Positions 33,058 through 43,204 of a stretch of 64,000 nucleotides of DNA are shown in pieces. The position numbers and the translations under genes are program-made. The stretch comes from Nonomuraea sediminis (lineage in GTDB: Bacteria; Actinomycetota; Actinomycetes; Streptosporangiales; Streptosporangiaceae). The stretch's first letter is position 1; each line of letters begins with the position of its first letter. Under the pieces are notes generated by a model. That model saw nothing but the letters and a program-made list of their open reading frames with translations. It made no database searches and was not told the DNA's origin. The DNA lies in contig NZ_JAHDTI010000003.1 of NCBI RefSeq assembly GCF_018531495.1, positions 186,001-250,000 on the forward strand, in the 5' to 3' direction.

Positions 33058-34631
33058 TGGACACCGTCGGCGAGGAGTACCTGCGGCGGCGCGAGTCGAT
33101 GCTGGCCAAGCTGGAAGAGCTGGCGGACGAGCACGCCAAGGCCGTGGCGGGCGGCGGGGAGAAGTACGTCGAGCGGCACAGGAAGCGCGGCAAGCTGCTC
33201 GCCCGCGAGCGGATCGAGCTGCTGATCGACCCCGACTCGCCGTTCCTGGAGCTGTCACCGCTGGCCGCGTGGGGCAGCGAGTTCCCCGTGGGCGCGAGCG
33301 TCGTGACCGGGATCGGCGTGATCGAGGGCGTCGAGTGCGTGATCACCGCGAACGACCCGACCGTGCGCGGCGGCTCGTCGAACCCGTGGACCCTGCGCAA
33401 GACGCTGCGCGCCGCCGACATCGCGCTCAAGAACCGCCTGCCGTACGTCAACCTGGTCGAGTCCGGCGGCGCCGACCTGCCGACGCAGAAGGAGATCTTC
33501 ATCCCCGGCGGCCGCATCTTCCGCGACCTGACGCGGCTGTCAGCCGCGGGGATCCCGACGATCGCGCTGGTCTTCGGCAACTCGACGGCCGGCGGTGCCT
33601 ACGTGCCCGGGATGAGCGACTACGTGGTGATGGTGCGGGAACGGGCGAAGGTGTTCCTGGGCGGGCCGCCGCTGGTGAAGATGGCCACCGGGGAGGAGTC
33701 GGACGACGAGTCGCTGGGCGGGGCCGAGATGCACGCCAGGACCAGCGGGCTGGCCGACTACCTGGCCGAGGACGAGCACGACGCCCTCCGCCTGGGCAGG
33801 AGCATCGTGAGGTCGCTGCGGTGGCGGAAGCTGGGCAACGCGCCGCTCGCCGTGCGGGAGCCGCGCTATCCGGCCGACGAGCTGCTGGGGATCATCCCGG
33901 AGGACCTGAAGGTGCCCTTCGACCCGCGTGAGGTGATCGCGCGGATCGTGGACGCCAGCGAGTTCGAGGAGTTCAAGCCCCTCTACGGCTCCTCCCTGGT
34001 CACGGGGTGGGCGCGGCTGCACGGATACCCGATCGGGATCCTGGCCAACGCGCGCGGCGTGCTGTTCAGCGAGGAGTCGCAGAAGGCCACCCAGTTCATC
34101 CAGCTGGCCAACCAGTCGCGCACGCCGCTGCTGTTCCTGCAGAACACGACCGGTTACATGGTCGGCAAGGACTACGAGCAGGGCGGCATCATCAAGCACG
34201 GCGCCATGATGATCAACGCGGTGTCGAACTCGACGGTGCCGCACCTGACCGTCACGATGGGCGCCTCGTACGGGGCGGGCAACTACGGCATGTGCGGGCG
34301 TGCCTACGACCCCAGGTTCCTGTTCACCTGGCCGAGCGCGAAGTCGGCGGTGATGGGTCCCGCGCAGCTGGCCGGGGTGCTGTCGATCGTGGGCAGGGCG
34401 GCCGCGCAGGCGCGCGGCCAGGTGTACGACGAGGAGGGCGACGCGGCGATGCGGGCGATGGTGGAGGCGCAGATCGAGGCGGAGTCGCTGCCGTTCTTCC
34501 TGTCCGGCCGGCTCTACGACGACGGGGTGATCGATCCGCGCGACACCAGGACGGTGCTCGGCATCTGCCTGTCGGCCGTCAACAGCGCCGCGGAGCCGGC
34601 CGAGGGCAGGTTCGGGGTGTTCCGGCCATGA
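33057..34631 (+). CDS. Acyl-CoA carboxylase carboxyltransferase (beta) subunit, MCC/GCC-like
   Basis: Biotin-dependent carboxyltransferase of 524 aa that moves CO2 from carboxybiotin to an acyl-CoA. The oxyanion-hole regions are [15 protein letters not shown] and, in the C-half, [40 protein letters not shown] is typical of methylcrotonyl- and geranyl-CoA carboxylases (LiuB/AtuC) rather than propionyl-CoA carboxylases. The ATG overlaps the TetR stop by one base (TGATG); a GTG one codon earlier is also possible. The subunits are separate, alpha following directly. The substrate is probably 3-methylcrotonyl-CoA or a related branched enoyl-CoA; this is inferred from context with the AtuA-like gene. 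Confidence 0.9.
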   Translation: MDTVGEEYLRRRESMLAKLEELADEHAKAVAGGGEKYVERHRKRGKLLARERIELLIDPDSPFLELSPLAAWGSEFPVGASVVTGIGVIEGVECVITANDPTVRGGSSNPWTLRKTLRAADIALKNRLPYVNLVESGGADLPTQKEIFIPGGRIFRDLTRLSAAGIPTIALVFGNSTAGGAYVPGMSDYVVMVRERAKVFLGGPPLVKMATGEESDDESLGGAEMHARTSGLADYLAEDEHDALRLGRSIVRSLRWRKLGNAPLAVREPRYPADELLGIIPEDLKVPFDPREVIARIVDASEFEEFKPLYGSSLVTGWARLHGYPIGILANARGVLFSEESQKATQFIQLANQSRTPLLFLQNTTGYMVGKDYEQGGIIKHGAMMINAVSNSTVPHLTVTMGASYGAGNYGMCGRAYDPRFLFTWPSAKSAVMGPAQLAGVLSIVGRAAAQARGQVYDEEGDAAMRAMVEAQIEAESLPFFLSGRLYDDGVIDPRDTRTVLGICLSAVNSAAEPAEGRFGVFRP

Positions 34632-36481
34632 TCACGCGCCTGCTGGTCGCCAACCGCGGGGAGATCGCCCGGCGGATCTTCCGCACCTGCCGCGAGCTCG
34701 GCATCTCGACGGTCGCGGTCTTCTCCGACGCCGACGCCTCCTCGCCGCACGTGGCGGAGGCGGATCTCGCCGTACGGCTGAGCGGGGTGCGCTCCGGCGA
34801 GACCTACCTGGACATCGCGCGGATCCTCCAGGCCTGTACGGTGGCCGGCGCCGACGCCGTGCACCCCGGATACGGCTTCCTGTCGGAGAACGCGGACTTC
34901 GCCAGGGCCGTGATCGAGGCCGGGCTCACCTGGGTCGGCCCGTCACCGGAGGCGATCGCGGCGATGGGCTGGAAGATCGAGGCCAAGCGCCTGATGGCCG
35001 AGGCCGGAGTCCCGGTGCTGCCGTCGTGGACGGAAGAACAGGGCTACCCCGCGCTGGTGAAGGCCGCCGCGGGCGGCGGCGGTCGCGGCATGCGCGTGGT
35101 CCGCGCGGCGCGGGACTTCGACCGCGAGGTGGAGGCCGCCAGGCGCGAGGCCGAGGCCGCCTTCGGCGACGGCACCGTCTTCGTGGAGCCGCTGCTCGAG
35201 CGGGCACGGCACGTCGAGGTCCAGGTCGTGGCCGACCAGCACGGCACCGTGTGGACGCTGGGCGAGCGCGAGTGCAGCATCCAGCGCAGACACCAGAAGG
35301 TCGTCGAGGAGTGCCCCTCCCCCGGGATCTCCGAGCAGACCAGGCGGATCCTGCTCGACGCGGCGGCCAGGGCCGCCAGGAAGATCGGCTACGAGGGCGC
35401 GGGCACGGTCGAGTTCCTGGTCAAGGGCGACACGGTGGCGTTCCTGGAGATGAACACCCGGCTGCAGGTCGAGCACCCGGTCACCGAGCTGGTCCACGGC
35501 GTCGACCTGGTCCGCCTCCAACTGGAGATCGCCGAGGGAGCCCGGCTCGGCGAGGCCCCGCCGCCCGGCGGGCACGCGATCGAGGTCCGGCTCTACGCCG
35601 AGGACCACCGGCATCTCCCGCAGTCTGGCGTGATCCACCACTTCGAGATCGGCGGCCAGGTCAGGGTGGACTCGGGCGTGGAGTCCGGTTCACACGTCTC
35701 CCCCTACTACGACCCGATGCTGGCCAAGGTCATCGCGTACGGCGGGAGCCGTACCGAGGCCGTCAGGAAGCTCACCGACGCGCTGACCCGCGCCAAGCTC
35801 CACGGCATCACGACAAATCGCGATCTTCTAGTCAACATCCTGAAGAATCCGGACTTCCGGGCCGGTGACACGCACACGGCCTTCCTGGACGAGCACGACC
35901 TCACCCACCAGCCCACCGACCTGGAAACCGCGGCGCTGGCGGCGGCACTGGCCATCGCCGCCCGCAACAGGGCCGAGGCCACGGTCCTGTCCACGATCCC
36001 GGGAGGCTGGCGCAACGTCCGCTCCCAGCCCTCACTCGCCCGCTTCGAGGAGGCGGAGACCGCCTACGACCCGCTCCCCGACGGATACACGCTGGTCAGC
36101 GCGACACCGGGCGAGGTGGTTCTGGAGCGGCACGGCCTGCAGCATCGCTTCGACGTCGCCGAGCACGACGGCAGGGTCTACGTGAACTCCGCGCACGGCC
36201 AGGTCAGGCTCACCCCCATCCCCCGCCTGCCCGAACCCGTCGAACGTGTCGCCCCGGGCTCACTGACCGCGCCCATGCCCGGTACCGTGCTGCGCGTGGC
36301 CGTCGAGCCGGGCGAGATCGTGTCCGGCGGCCAGGAGGTGCTGGTGCTGGAAGCGATGAAGATGGAGCATCGGATCGTCGCGCCCGCCCGCGGTGTGGTC
36401 TCCGACGTGCGCGTCGAGAAGGGCACGCAGGTCGAGGCGGGGACGGTACTGGTGATCATCAACCAGGAGGGGGACGCATGA
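34628..36481 (+). CDS. Acyl-CoA carboxylase biotin-carrying (alpha) subunit
   Basis: A 617-aa biotin carboxylase plus biotin carrier. The N-domain has [17 protein letters not shown]. The ATP-grasp loop is [14 protein letters not shown], the catalytic block is [16 protein letters not shown], and [16 protein letters not shown] follows. The C-terminal biotinyl domain has EAMKMEH, whose lysine is biotinylated. At 617 aa it is somewhat shorter than the 650-700 of most relatives because the linker domain is short. The ATG overlaps the beta-subunit stop, and its own stop overlaps the enoyl-CoA hydratase start (ATGA both times), indicating one tightly coupled operon. Confidence 0.94.
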   Translation: MITRLLVANRGEIARRIFRTCRELGISTVAVFSDADASSPHVAEADLAVRLSGVRSGETYLDIARILQACTVAGADAVHPGYGFLSENADFARAVIEAGLTWVGPSPEAIAAMGWKIEAKRLMAEAGVPVLPSWTEEQGYPALVKAAAGGGGRGMRVVRAARDFDREVEAARREAEAAFGDGTVFVEPLLERARHVEVQVVADQHGTVWTLGERECSIQRRHQKVVEECPSPGISEQTRRILLDAAARAARKIGYEGAGTVEFLVKGDTVAFLEMNTRLQVEHPVTELVHGVDLVRLQLEIAEGARLGEAPPPGGHAIEVRLYAEDHRHLPQSGVIHHFEIGGQVRVDSGVESGSHVSPYYDPMLAKVIAYGGSRTEAVRKLTDALTRAKLHGITTNRDLLVNILKNPDFRAGDTHTAFLDEHDLTHQPTDLETAALAAALAIAARNRAEATVLSTIPGGWRNVRSQPSLARFEEAETAYDPLPDGYTLVSATPGEVVLERHGLQHRFDVAEHDGRVYVNSAHGQVRLTPIPRLPEPVERVAPGSLTAPMPGTVLRVAVEPGEIVSGGQEVLVLEAMKMEHRIVAPARGVVSDVRVEKGTQVEAGTVLVIINQEGDA

Positions 36482-37260
36482 CGCGGCTGGTCCACAAGGA
36501 GCTCGCCGGCGGCATCGCCACGATCACGCTGGACTCGCCGCCGAACCGCAACGCACTGTCGGTGCGGCTGCTCGGCGATCTGGAGGACCGGCTGAACTGG
36601 GCGCTCGGCGAGCCGGAGGTCCGGGTGATCGTGCTGACCGGCACGGGTCCGGTGTTCTGCTCGGGCGCCGACCTGAAGGAGCAGCGGGTGGAGCCCGCCC
36701 AGGGCGCGGGCGACGCGCCGGTGACGGCCTCCTTCCCCGAGATCCTCTCGCTGATCTGGGAGAGCCCCAAGCCGGTCATCTGCCGGCTGAACGGCACCGC
36801 CCGCGCGGGCGGCCTCGGCCTGGTCGCGGCCTGCGACTTCGCGATCGCGCCGCTGTCGGCGTCGTTCGCCTTCACCGAGGTACGGCTGGGCGTCGTGCCG
36901 GCCATGATCTCCGTGCCCGTGCTGCGCAGGCTGGAGGCGCGGGCGGCCGCCGAGTACTTCCTGACCGGCGAGGTCTTCGACGCGGCCAAGGCCGAGCAGA
37001 TCGGCCTGGTGACGCGGGCCGTACCGGCGCAGGAACTGGACGCGACCGTGGCTCGTTACGCCGAGATGCTGATCAAGGGCGGCCCCGAGGCGCTGGCGAT
37101 CACCAAGCGGCTGGTCAGGGAGATCCCCGAGGTGTCTTTCGAGGAGGGCCTGCGGCGCATGACCGCCCTGTCGGCCCAGCGCTTCACCTCCGCCGAGGGG
37201 CAGGAGGGCATCGCGGCCTTCATGGAGAAACGTCCCCCGAAGTGGGTTCCCGACATGTAA
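36478..37260 (+). CDS. Enoyl-CoA hydratase/isomerase family protein (AtuE/LiuC-like)
   Basis: A 260-aa crotonase-fold protein. SPPNRNALSVRLL is the N-terminal signature. FCSGADLKEQ forms the first oxyanion-hole strand, and NGTARAGGLGLVAACDFAIAP the second. Position in the operon after the carboxylase suggests hydration of the carboxylated enoyl-CoA (methylglutaconyl- or isohexenylglutaconyl-CoA), as LiuC/AtuE do. The C-terminus (PPKWVPDM) is normal. The start overlaps the preceding stop. Confidence 0.92.
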   Translation: MTRLVHKELAGGIATITLDSPPNRNALSVRLLGDLEDRLNWALGEPEVRVIVLTGTGPVFCSGADLKEQRVEPAQGAGDAPVTASFPEILSLIWESPKPVICRLNGTARAGGLGLVAACDFAIAPLSASFAFTEVRLGVVPAMISVPVLRRLEARAAAEYFLTGEVFDAAKAEQIGLVTRAVPAQELDATVARYAEMLIKGGPEALAITKRLVREIPEVSFEEGLRRMTALSAQRFTSAEGQEGIAAFMEKRPPKWVPDM

Positions 37261-37270
37261 GGAGGATCCC

Positions 37271-38701
37271 GTGTCCACGATCGCTGCGGCCTTGCGGATG
37301 GCGCCGCGCACGGCGCCGTTCCTGTATTGCGGTGAGGATACGATCAGCTTCGGCGAGCTCGACGAGCGCAGCGACCGGGTCGCCGCCGGGCTGGCCGAGC
37401 GGGGCGTGGGCAAGGGCGACCGCGTCTCGGTCGCGCTGCCGAACGGGCCCGCGTGGCTGGAGCTGTTCTTCGGCGCGATGAAGCTGGGCGCGATCGTGGT
37501 CACGCTGAATCCCCGCTATCGCGAGGCCGAGCTGCGGTACATGCTCGGCCACTCCGGCACCGCGCTCGCGGTGACCGACGCCGAGACGGGCGTCCACTAC
37601 CGGGACATGGGCGTCGAGGTCTGCACCGAGCTCCCGTACGGCACGGCCGCCGTGCCCGACGCCGAGGCCGGACCCGACGATCCCGCCGTGATCCTGTACA
37701 CCTCGGGCACCACGGGCCGCCCGAAGGGGGCGGTGCTGACCAACCGCAGCATCCTGGCTTCGGCCGCCGCGCAGGCCACGCACTTCGGCTACGGCACCGA
37801 GGTGATCGTCGGCAACATGCCCTTCAACCACGTGGGCGGGCTGACCTGCACGATCGCCACCGCCCTGCTGACCGGGAGCGCGGTGGTGCTGCTGCCCGCG
37901 TTCAGCGCGGAGGCGGCACTGTCGGCCATCTCGCGGCACCGGGCGACGATCTTCGGCGGCGTCCCCACGATGTACGTCATGATGCTCAACCACCCCGGCT
38001 TCTCCACCTACGACGTGGAGTCGCTCCGCATGTGCATCGCCGGAGGCTCGAACGTGGAGCCCGCCCTGTGCGAGCGGATCATGGCGGGCTTCCCGAAGGG
38101 CCGCGTGCTGAACCTGTACGGGCTGTCGGAGAGTTCCGGCGCCTGCGTGCTGTCACGTCCTGACGACGACGTGGCGGCGGTGTCGTCGTCGATCGGCGTG
38201 GTGGTCGGCGACTTCGAGGCCAGGATCGAGGACGCCGTGGACGGGATCGGCGAGCTGCAGGTCAGGGGCGCGTGCGTGGCGGCCGGATACTGGGGCCAGG
38301 ACGCGCCCGACACATTCCTGTCCGGCGGCTGGCTGGCGACCGGCGACCTGGGCTCGATGGACGGCGACGGGCGGATCTCGCTCAAGGGCCGCAAGAAGGA
38401 GATGTACATCCAGGGCGGCTACAACGTCTACCCGGTCGAGGTGGAGAACGTGCTGGTCACCCATCCCGCGGTGGCGATGGCGGCAGGGGTCGGGCTGCCG
38501 GATCCGTGGCTGGGCGAGATCGGCCACTACTCGGTGGTGCTGCGGCCCGGCGCCTCGGCGACGGCGCAGGAGCTGCTGGAGTACTGCGCCGCCCGGATGG
38601 CCGACTACAAGGTGCCCAAACGGCTGGAGATCGTGGACGACCTGCCGCTGACTCCCGCGGGCAAGATCCAGAAGTCGGTGCTCAAGGAGCGGCTGTCGTG
38701 A
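37271..38701 (+). CDS. Acyl-CoA synthetase (AMP-forming)
   Basis: A 476-aa member of the ANL superfamily that activates a carboxylic acid to its CoA thioester. The P-loop is LYTSGTTGRPKGAVLTN (near residue 145), with ATP/AMP motifs NLYGLSESSG and GWLATGDLGSMDGDGRI. The catalytic lysine is in the C-terminal LTPAGKIQKSVLKERL. It is on the short side for acyl-CoA synthetases (usually 500-550 aa). The GTG start has AAGGAGG at good spacing. It may supply the pathway with CoA esters from free acids such as isovalerate or a terpene acid. Confidence 0.92.
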   Translation: MSTIAAALRMAPRTAPFLYCGEDTISFGELDERSDRVAAGLAERGVGKGDRVSVALPNGPAWLELFFGAMKLGAIVVTLNPRYREAELRYMLGHSGTALAVTDAETGVHYRDMGVEVCTELPYGTAAVPDAEAGPDDPAVILYTSGTTGRPKGAVLTNRSILASAAAQATHFGYGTEVIVGNMPFNHVGGLTCTIATALLTGSAVVLLPAFSAEAALSAISRHRATIFGGVPTMYVMMLNHPGFSTYDVESLRMCIAGGSNVEPALCERIMAGFPKGRVLNLYGLSESSGACVLSRPDDDVAAVSSSIGVVVGDFEARIEDAVDGIGELQVRGACVAAGYWGQDAPDTFLSGGWLATGDLGSMDGDGRISLKGRKKEMYIQGGYNVYPVEVENVLVTHPAVAMAAGVGLPDPWLGEIGHYSVVLRPGASATAQELLEYCAARMADYKVPKRLEIVDDLPLTPAGKIQKSVLKERLS

Positions 38702-40389
38702 CGCTGCGCATCGCCAACTGCAGCGGCTTCTACGGCGACCGGCTCTCGGCGGCCCGCGAGCAGGTCGAGGGCGGGCCGATCGACGTGCTGACCGGCGACT
38801 GGCTGGCCGAGCTGACCATGCTCATCCTGGCGGGCAACCGGCTCAAGGGCCGCCCCGGCTACGCGCCCACGTTCCTGCGCCAACTGGAGGACGTGCTCGG
38901 GACCTGCCTCGACAGGGGCATAAAGATCGTGACTAACGCCGGCGGGCTGGACCCGGCCGGATGCGCGGCGGCCGTGCACGAACTGGCCGCGCGGCTCGGC
39001 CTGTCGCCCAGGGTCGCCCACGTCACCGGCGACGACCTGACCGGCCGCGAGCTGGACCTGGTCAACGCCGACACCGGCGAGAAGCTCGAGGCCACGCCGC
39101 TGACGGCCAACGCCTACCTGGGCGGCCGCCCGATCGCCGCCGCGCTGTCGGCCGGCGCCGACGTGGTCGTGACGGGCCGCGTCACGGACGCCGCCCTGGT
39201 GACGGGCCCGGGCATCTGGCGGTACGGCTGGCGCCCTGACGACCTGGACGCGCTGGCCGGTTCGGTGGTCGCCGGCCACGTCATCGAGTGCGGCTGCCAG
39301 GCCACGGGCGGCAACTACGCCTTCTTCCAGGAGGTTCCCGACCTGGCGCACTGCGGGTTCCCGATCGCCGAGCTGGAGGCCGACGGGTCCGCGGTGATCA
39401 CCAAGCATCCGGGCACCGGGGGGCTGGTGTCGATCGGCACGGTCACGGCCCAACTGCTGTACGAGATCGGCTCGCCGCGCTACCTCGGTCCCGACGTGGT
39501 GGCCCGCTTCGACACGATCGCGCTGTCGGACGAGGGTCCCGACCGGGTGCGGATCTCCGGGGTGCGGGGCGAGGCGCCGCCGGACACGCTCAAGGTGGCG
39601 GTCAACTACCTGGGCGGCTACCGCAACACGATGACGCTGGTGCTGACGGGCCTGGACGTGGCGGACAAGGCCCGCGTCGCGGAGGAGGCGATCTGGGCGC
39701 GCGTCCCGCGCGACTCCTTCGACCAGGTGGACGTCTCCTTCGACCCGCCGCTGCTGCGGATCACCGTGATGTCGCCGCAGCAGGAGGTGGCAGGGCGCCG
39801 CTTCTCCTCGGCCGTGGTGGAGACGGGCCTGGCCAGCTATCCGGGCTTCTACGGCCTCACTCCCCCGGGCAACGCCTCGCCGTACGGCGTCTACTGGCCC
39901 GTCCTGGTCCCGGCCCGCGAGGTGGATCCCGAGGTCCACCTGGACGGCGTTCGCATCCCCTACGAGGAGACTCCTTCGGCACCGGACCGGCGAGCAGAGG
40001 TACCGCGGCCCCCGGCGCCCCCGTACGGCGAGCACCCCACCACCCGCCTTCCCATGGGCCGCGTCGCCGGTGCCCGCTCGGGTGACAAGGGTGGCAACGC
40101 CAACCTGGGCGTGTGGGTGGCAGGGGCCGAGGCGTACGCCTGGCTGGCCGGCTACCTCACGGTGGACCGGCTCAAGGAGCTCCTCCCCCACCTGGATCCC
40201 TTCGCGGTCGACCGGTACGAGCTACCCAACCTGCACGCGCTGAACTTCGTGATCCACGGCCTCCTGGGCAGGGGCGTCGCCGCGAGCCCGCGCCTCGACC
40301 CGCAGGCCAAAGCCCTCGGCGAAGAACTCAGGGCGGCGACGGCCGATGTTCCACGGCACCTGGCAGGAAGATCCGAGCTTCCCGATTAG
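38698..40389 (+). CDS. AtuA-like protein (DUF1446, acyclic terpene utilisation family)
   Basis: A 563-aa protein of the AtuA family, found with leucine/isovalerate and citronellol/geraniol degradation genes. Family features are the N-terminal IANCSGFYGDRLSAA, TGDWLAELTM, NAGGLDPAGC, TGRVTDAALVTGPG and ECGCQATGGNY. A C-terminal ferredoxin-fold-like domain starts at MGRVAGARSGDKGGNANLG. The molecular activity of AtuA remains unproven in the literature I know, so only pathway association is claimed. The GTG overlaps the synthetase stop (GTGA). It closes the operon and converges on the ROK gene after six bases. Confidence 0.88.
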   Translation: MTLRIANCSGFYGDRLSAAREQVEGGPIDVLTGDWLAELTMLILAGNRLKGRPGYAPTFLRQLEDVLGTCLDRGIKIVTNAGGLDPAGCAAAVHELAARLGLSPRVAHVTGDDLTGRELDLVNADTGEKLEATPLTANAYLGGRPIAAALSAGADVVVTGRVTDAALVTGPGIWRYGWRPDDLDALAGSVVAGHVIECGCQATGGNYAFFQEVPDLAHCGFPIAELEADGSAVITKHPGTGGLVSIGTVTAQLLYEIGSPRYLGPDVVARFDTIALSDEGPDRVRISGVRGEAPPDTLKVAVNYLGGYRNTMTLVLTGLDVADKARVAEEAIWARVPRDSFDQVDVSFDPPLLRITVMSPQQEVAGRRFSSAVVETGLASYPGFYGLTPPGNASPYGVYWPVLVPAREVDPEVHLDGVRIPYEETPSAPDRRAEVPRPPAPPYGEHPTTRLPMGRVAGARSGDKGGNANLGVWVAGAEAYAWLAGYLTVDRLKELLPHLDPFAVDRYELPNLHALNFVIHGLLGRGVAASPRLDPQAKALGEELRAATADVPRHLAGRSELPD

Positions 40390-40395
40390 CTATGG

Positions 40396-41265
40396 TCAAC
40401 GATCGACCGCCTGCCAGCCGAGGAGTGCGGCGCCGAGCATCCCCGCGCGGGTGCCGAGGCGTGACACGCGGAGTTCGGGCGCGGCACGGAAGGCGAGGCG
40501 GGCGGCGAGGCGGCCGCGCAGCGGCGTGAGGAGCGCCTCGCCCGCCAACGACAGGCCGCCGCCGATCACGATCACGGCGGGGTCCGCAATCAGCGTGTAG
40601 GTGGCCAGCGCGATGGCCAGCGCCTCCACGGCCTCGGCCCACACCAGGACGGCCTCGGGGTCGCCCGACTGCATGCGGCGCACCACGTCGGCTGCGGAGG
40701 TCTCGCCGCACCGGGCGGCGATCGCCGAGGCGGAGGCGTACTGGCCGAGGCAGCCGCGCTGGCCGCACCCGCACGCCCGCCCGTCGGGCCACACGGGGAT
40801 GTGGCCGATCTGCCCGGCCCACCCGGCGGCCCCGCCGTACAGGGTGCCGGACAGGACCGCCGCGCCCGCGATGCCCGTGCCGATGGGCAGGAACAGCACG
40901 TGGCCGCCGTCGTGGCCGGCGCCGTGCGCCAGTTCGGCCTCGCCCGCCGAGCGCACGTCGTGCCCGAGCGCCACGGGCAGGTCCACGTCGGCGAACGCCG
41001 CGGCGGGCACGTCCCGCCACCCGAACGCCGCGGCGAACACCGCCCGCTCGGGCGTCACCAGCCCGGGCACCGCGAGCCCCACCGCCAGGGGTTCCCCGGC
41101 CGCGGCGAGCTCGGCGACGAAGGCGCGGATCGTCGCGATCACCCGCTCCGGGCCCTCGGCGCGCGGCGTGGGGCGGCGCTGCTCGTGCAGGATCGTGCCG
41201 TCGCGGGCCACGAGCCCGCCCTTCATGGAGGTGCCACCCACGTCGATCGCCACCACACAGTCCAT
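40396..41265 (-). CDS. ROK-family sugar kinase
   Basis: A 289-aa ROK kinase without a DNA-binding N-terminus, so a sugar kinase (glucokinase/N-acylhexosamine kinase type) and not a repressor. The phosphate-binding motif AIDVGGTSMKGGLV opens the protein. LGHDVRSAGEAE and IGTGIAGAAVL form the sugar and ATP sites. GHIPVWPDGRACGCGQRGCLGQYAS is the zinc-binding ROK signature. The usual Glu after GCL is Gly-Gln here, which may shift substrate preference. The start ATG (MDCVVAIDV) lies opposite the GNAT gene. Its location between catabolic genes looks incidental. Confidence 0.9.
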   Translation of the reverse strand: MDCVVAIDVGGTSMKGGLVARDGTILHEQRRPTPRAEGPERVIATIRAFVAELAAAGEPLAVGLAVPGLVTPERAVFAAAFGWRDVPAAAFADVDLPVALGHDVRSAGEAELAHGAGHDGGHVLFLPIGTGIAGAAVLSGTLYGGAAGWAGQIGHIPVWPDGRACGCGQRGCLGQYASASAIAARCGETSAADVVRRMQSGDPEAVLVWAEAVEALAIALATYTLIADPAVIVIGGGLSLAGEALLTPLRGRLAARLAFRAAPELRVSRLGTRAGMLGAALLGWQAVDR

Positions 41266-41319
41266 GACGCCCCATACTCCCCGATAATCCTTTGCGGGAC
41301 TGGAGCGGCCCGCACCATC

Positions 41320-42150
41320 ATGTGCGGCGTGGACGTACGCCGCCTGAGCCTCGATGACCTGCCCGCCTGCACCGACCTGGCGATCAGCCGCGACTGGGGC
41401 GCCGAGGAGCACAAGTGGCGCCTGCTGTTCGCCGTCGGCGAGGTCTACGGCCTGGACGCGCCCGACGGCGACGGACTGGCCTCCACCACCGTCCTGGTCC
41501 GCTACGGGCTGGACTCCGCCGTGGCGAGCATGGTGCTCACCGCCCGCCGCTACGAGCGCCAGGGCCTGGCCGGCCGCGTCATGCGCCACGTCCTCGACCA
41601 GGCCGGCGACCGGATCGTCTCGCTGCACGCCACCGCCCTGGGCCGGCCCCTCTACGAGCGGCTGGGCTTCGAGACCGTCGGCCGGGTCGACTCCTGCCGC
41701 GGCCTGTTCCGCGGCGAGCCGTCCGGCGCCACCCGCGCCGCCACCGACGCCGACCTCGACCCGATCGTCGAGCTCGACGCCGAGGTCTTCCAGACCGACC
41801 GTGCGCCGCTGCTGCGCCGCATGCCCGCCTTCCATGAGCGCCTGCGCGTCCTGGAGCGTGACGGCCGCATCGCCGGGTACGGCGGGGCCTGGCGCAACGG
41901 CGACTACCTGGTCATCGGCCCCGTCGTGGCCCAGGACGTCGACCAGGCCAGGGCGCTGATCGGCGACCTGGCCACCGGCTGGGGCGTGCCCGTCAGGCTC
42001 GACCTCGACACCCGGCAGGAGGAGCTCACCGCCTGGGCCAGGGCCAACGGCGTCGACCAGGGCTTCCCCAACGCGCTCATGGTCCGCGGCGGCAGGCTGC
42101 CCGGCGACAGGAGCCGGCTGTTCACGCCGTTCATGGTGGCCCTGGGGTGA
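41320..42150 (+). CDS. Two-domain GNAT acetyltransferase
   Basis: A 276-aa protein with an N-terminal GNAT domain (VASMVLTARRYERQGLAGRVMRHVL is the acetyl-CoA-binding segment) and a second, acetyltransferase_18-like C-terminal domain (PIVELDAEVFQTDR, GYGGAWRNGDYLVIGPVVA). This arrangement resembles YitH-type proteins. The ATG giving MCGVDVRRLSL is chosen; a GTG three codons later (MDVRRLSLDD) is about equally good. The substrate is unknown. Confidence 0.85.
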   Translation: MCGVDVRRLSLDDLPACTDLAISRDWGAEEHKWRLLFAVGEVYGLDAPDGDGLASTTVLVRYGLDSAVASMVLTARRYERQGLAGRVMRHVLDQAGDRIVSLHATALGRPLYERLGFETVGRVDSCRGLFRGEPSGATRAATDADLDPIVELDAEVFQTDRAPLLRRMPAFHERLRVLERDGRIAGYGGAWRNGDYLVIGPVVAQDVDQARALIGDLATGWGVPVRLDLDTRQEELTAWARANGVDQGFPNALMVRGGRLPGDRSRLFTPFMVALG

Positions 42151-42199
42151 CTCCTTTGATAGATTCGCCTCCAGAATAAGATTCGGTTGAAGGGCGGCC

Positions 42200-43204
42200 A
42201 TGACCTCCACCCACATCGACGTCGGCGCCATCGACTTCGCGGCGCTGGGCGGCTGGATGGACGGGCAGGGCCTGCCCGGCGGGCCGATCACCGAGGTCGC
42301 GCCGGTGCTCGGCGGCACGCAGAACGTCATGGTGCGCTTCGAGCGGGGCGGCAGGCCGTACATCCTGCGCAGGCCGCCGCTGCACGCGCGGCAGAAGAGC
42401 AACGAGGTGCTGCGGCGGGAGGCACGCCTGCTCGGCGTGCTGCGTGACACGCGGGTGCCCGCGCCGCGGCTGATCGCGGCGCAGACCGCGCAGGAGCCGG
42501 TCTTCTACCTGATGGAGCCGGTCGACGGCTTCAACCCCTCGACGGGGCTGCCCGCCCTGCACGCGGGCGACCCGGCGATCAGGCACCGGATGGGCCTGGA
42601 GGCGGCCGCCGCGCTGGCCGAGCTCGGACGCGTCGATCCCGGCAGGCTGCCGGGCTTCGGGCACCCCGAGGGTTTCCTGGAGCGGCAGGTCCCGCGCTGG
42701 CTGGGCGAGCTGGACTCGTACGGCAGGCTCGACGGATACCCGGGTCCCGACATCCCGCACCTGGACGGGACCGCCGCCTGGCTGGAGGCCAACCGCCCGG
42801 CCGGCTTCACGCCGGGGATCATGCACGGCGACTACCACTTCGCCAACCTGATGTTCGCCCACGACGGGCCTAGGGTGGCGGCGATCGTCGACTGGGAGAT
42901 GTGCACGATCGGCGACCCGCTGCTCGACCTCGGCTGGCTGCTGGCCACCTGGCCGTCGAACAACGGGCACGTGCCCGGGCTGCCCTCCCCCGAGGAGCTG
43001 GTGGCCTACTACGCCGAACTGTCCGACCGGGACCTGTCGGCCGTCGACTGGTACGCGGTGCTGGCCTGCTTCAAGCTCGGCATCATCCTGGAGGGCAGCC
43101 ACGCGCGCGCCTGCGCGGGCAAGGCGCCCAAGGACATCGGCGATCTGCTCCACCAGACCACGCTGGACCTCTTCGCAAGGGCGCAGACATGGATTTCTCA
43201 GTAG
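42200..43204 (+). CDS. APH-like phosphotransferase of the acyl-CoA dehydrogenase-associated family
   Basis: A 334-aa kinase-like protein with the aminoglycoside phosphotransferase fold. LGGTQNVMVRF is the nucleotide loop, ILRRPPL the following strand, the catalytic loop is MHGDYHFANLMF, and the metal-binding segment is VDWEMCTIGDPLLDL. It is close to the N-terminal kinase domain of ACAD10/ACAD11, and the next gene is an acyl-CoA dehydrogenase, so it is not an antibiotic-resistance gene. From the ACAD10/11 family, phosphorylation of a 4-hydroxyacyl-CoA is a reasonable expectation. It overlaps the dehydrogenase gene by 16 bases. Confidence 0.88.
   Translation: MTSTHIDVGAIDFAALGGWMDGQGLPGGPITEVAPVLGGTQNVMVRFERGGRPYILRRPPLHARQKSNEVLRREARLLGVLRDTRVPAPRLIAAQTAQEPVFYLMEPVDGFNPSTGLPALHAGDPAIRHRMGLEAAAALAELGRVDPGRLPGFGHPEGFLERQVPRWLGELDSYGRLDGYPGPDIPHLDGTAAWLEANRPAGFTPGIMHGDYHFANLMFAHDGPRVAAIVDWEMCTIGDPLLDLGWLLATWPSNNGHVPGLPSPEELVAYYAELSDRDLSAVDWYAVLACFKLGIILEGSHARACAGKAPKDIGDLLHQTTLDLFARAQTWISQ

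Noticed and set aside
40396..41265. ROK protein as the regulator of the LacI-type sites
   Set aside because: It begins directly with the kinase phosphate loop and has no helix-turn-helix domain.
42200..43204. Aminoglycoside-resistance phosphotransferase
   Set aside because: Sequence and overlap with an acyl-CoA dehydrogenase gene place it with ACAD10/11-type kinases.
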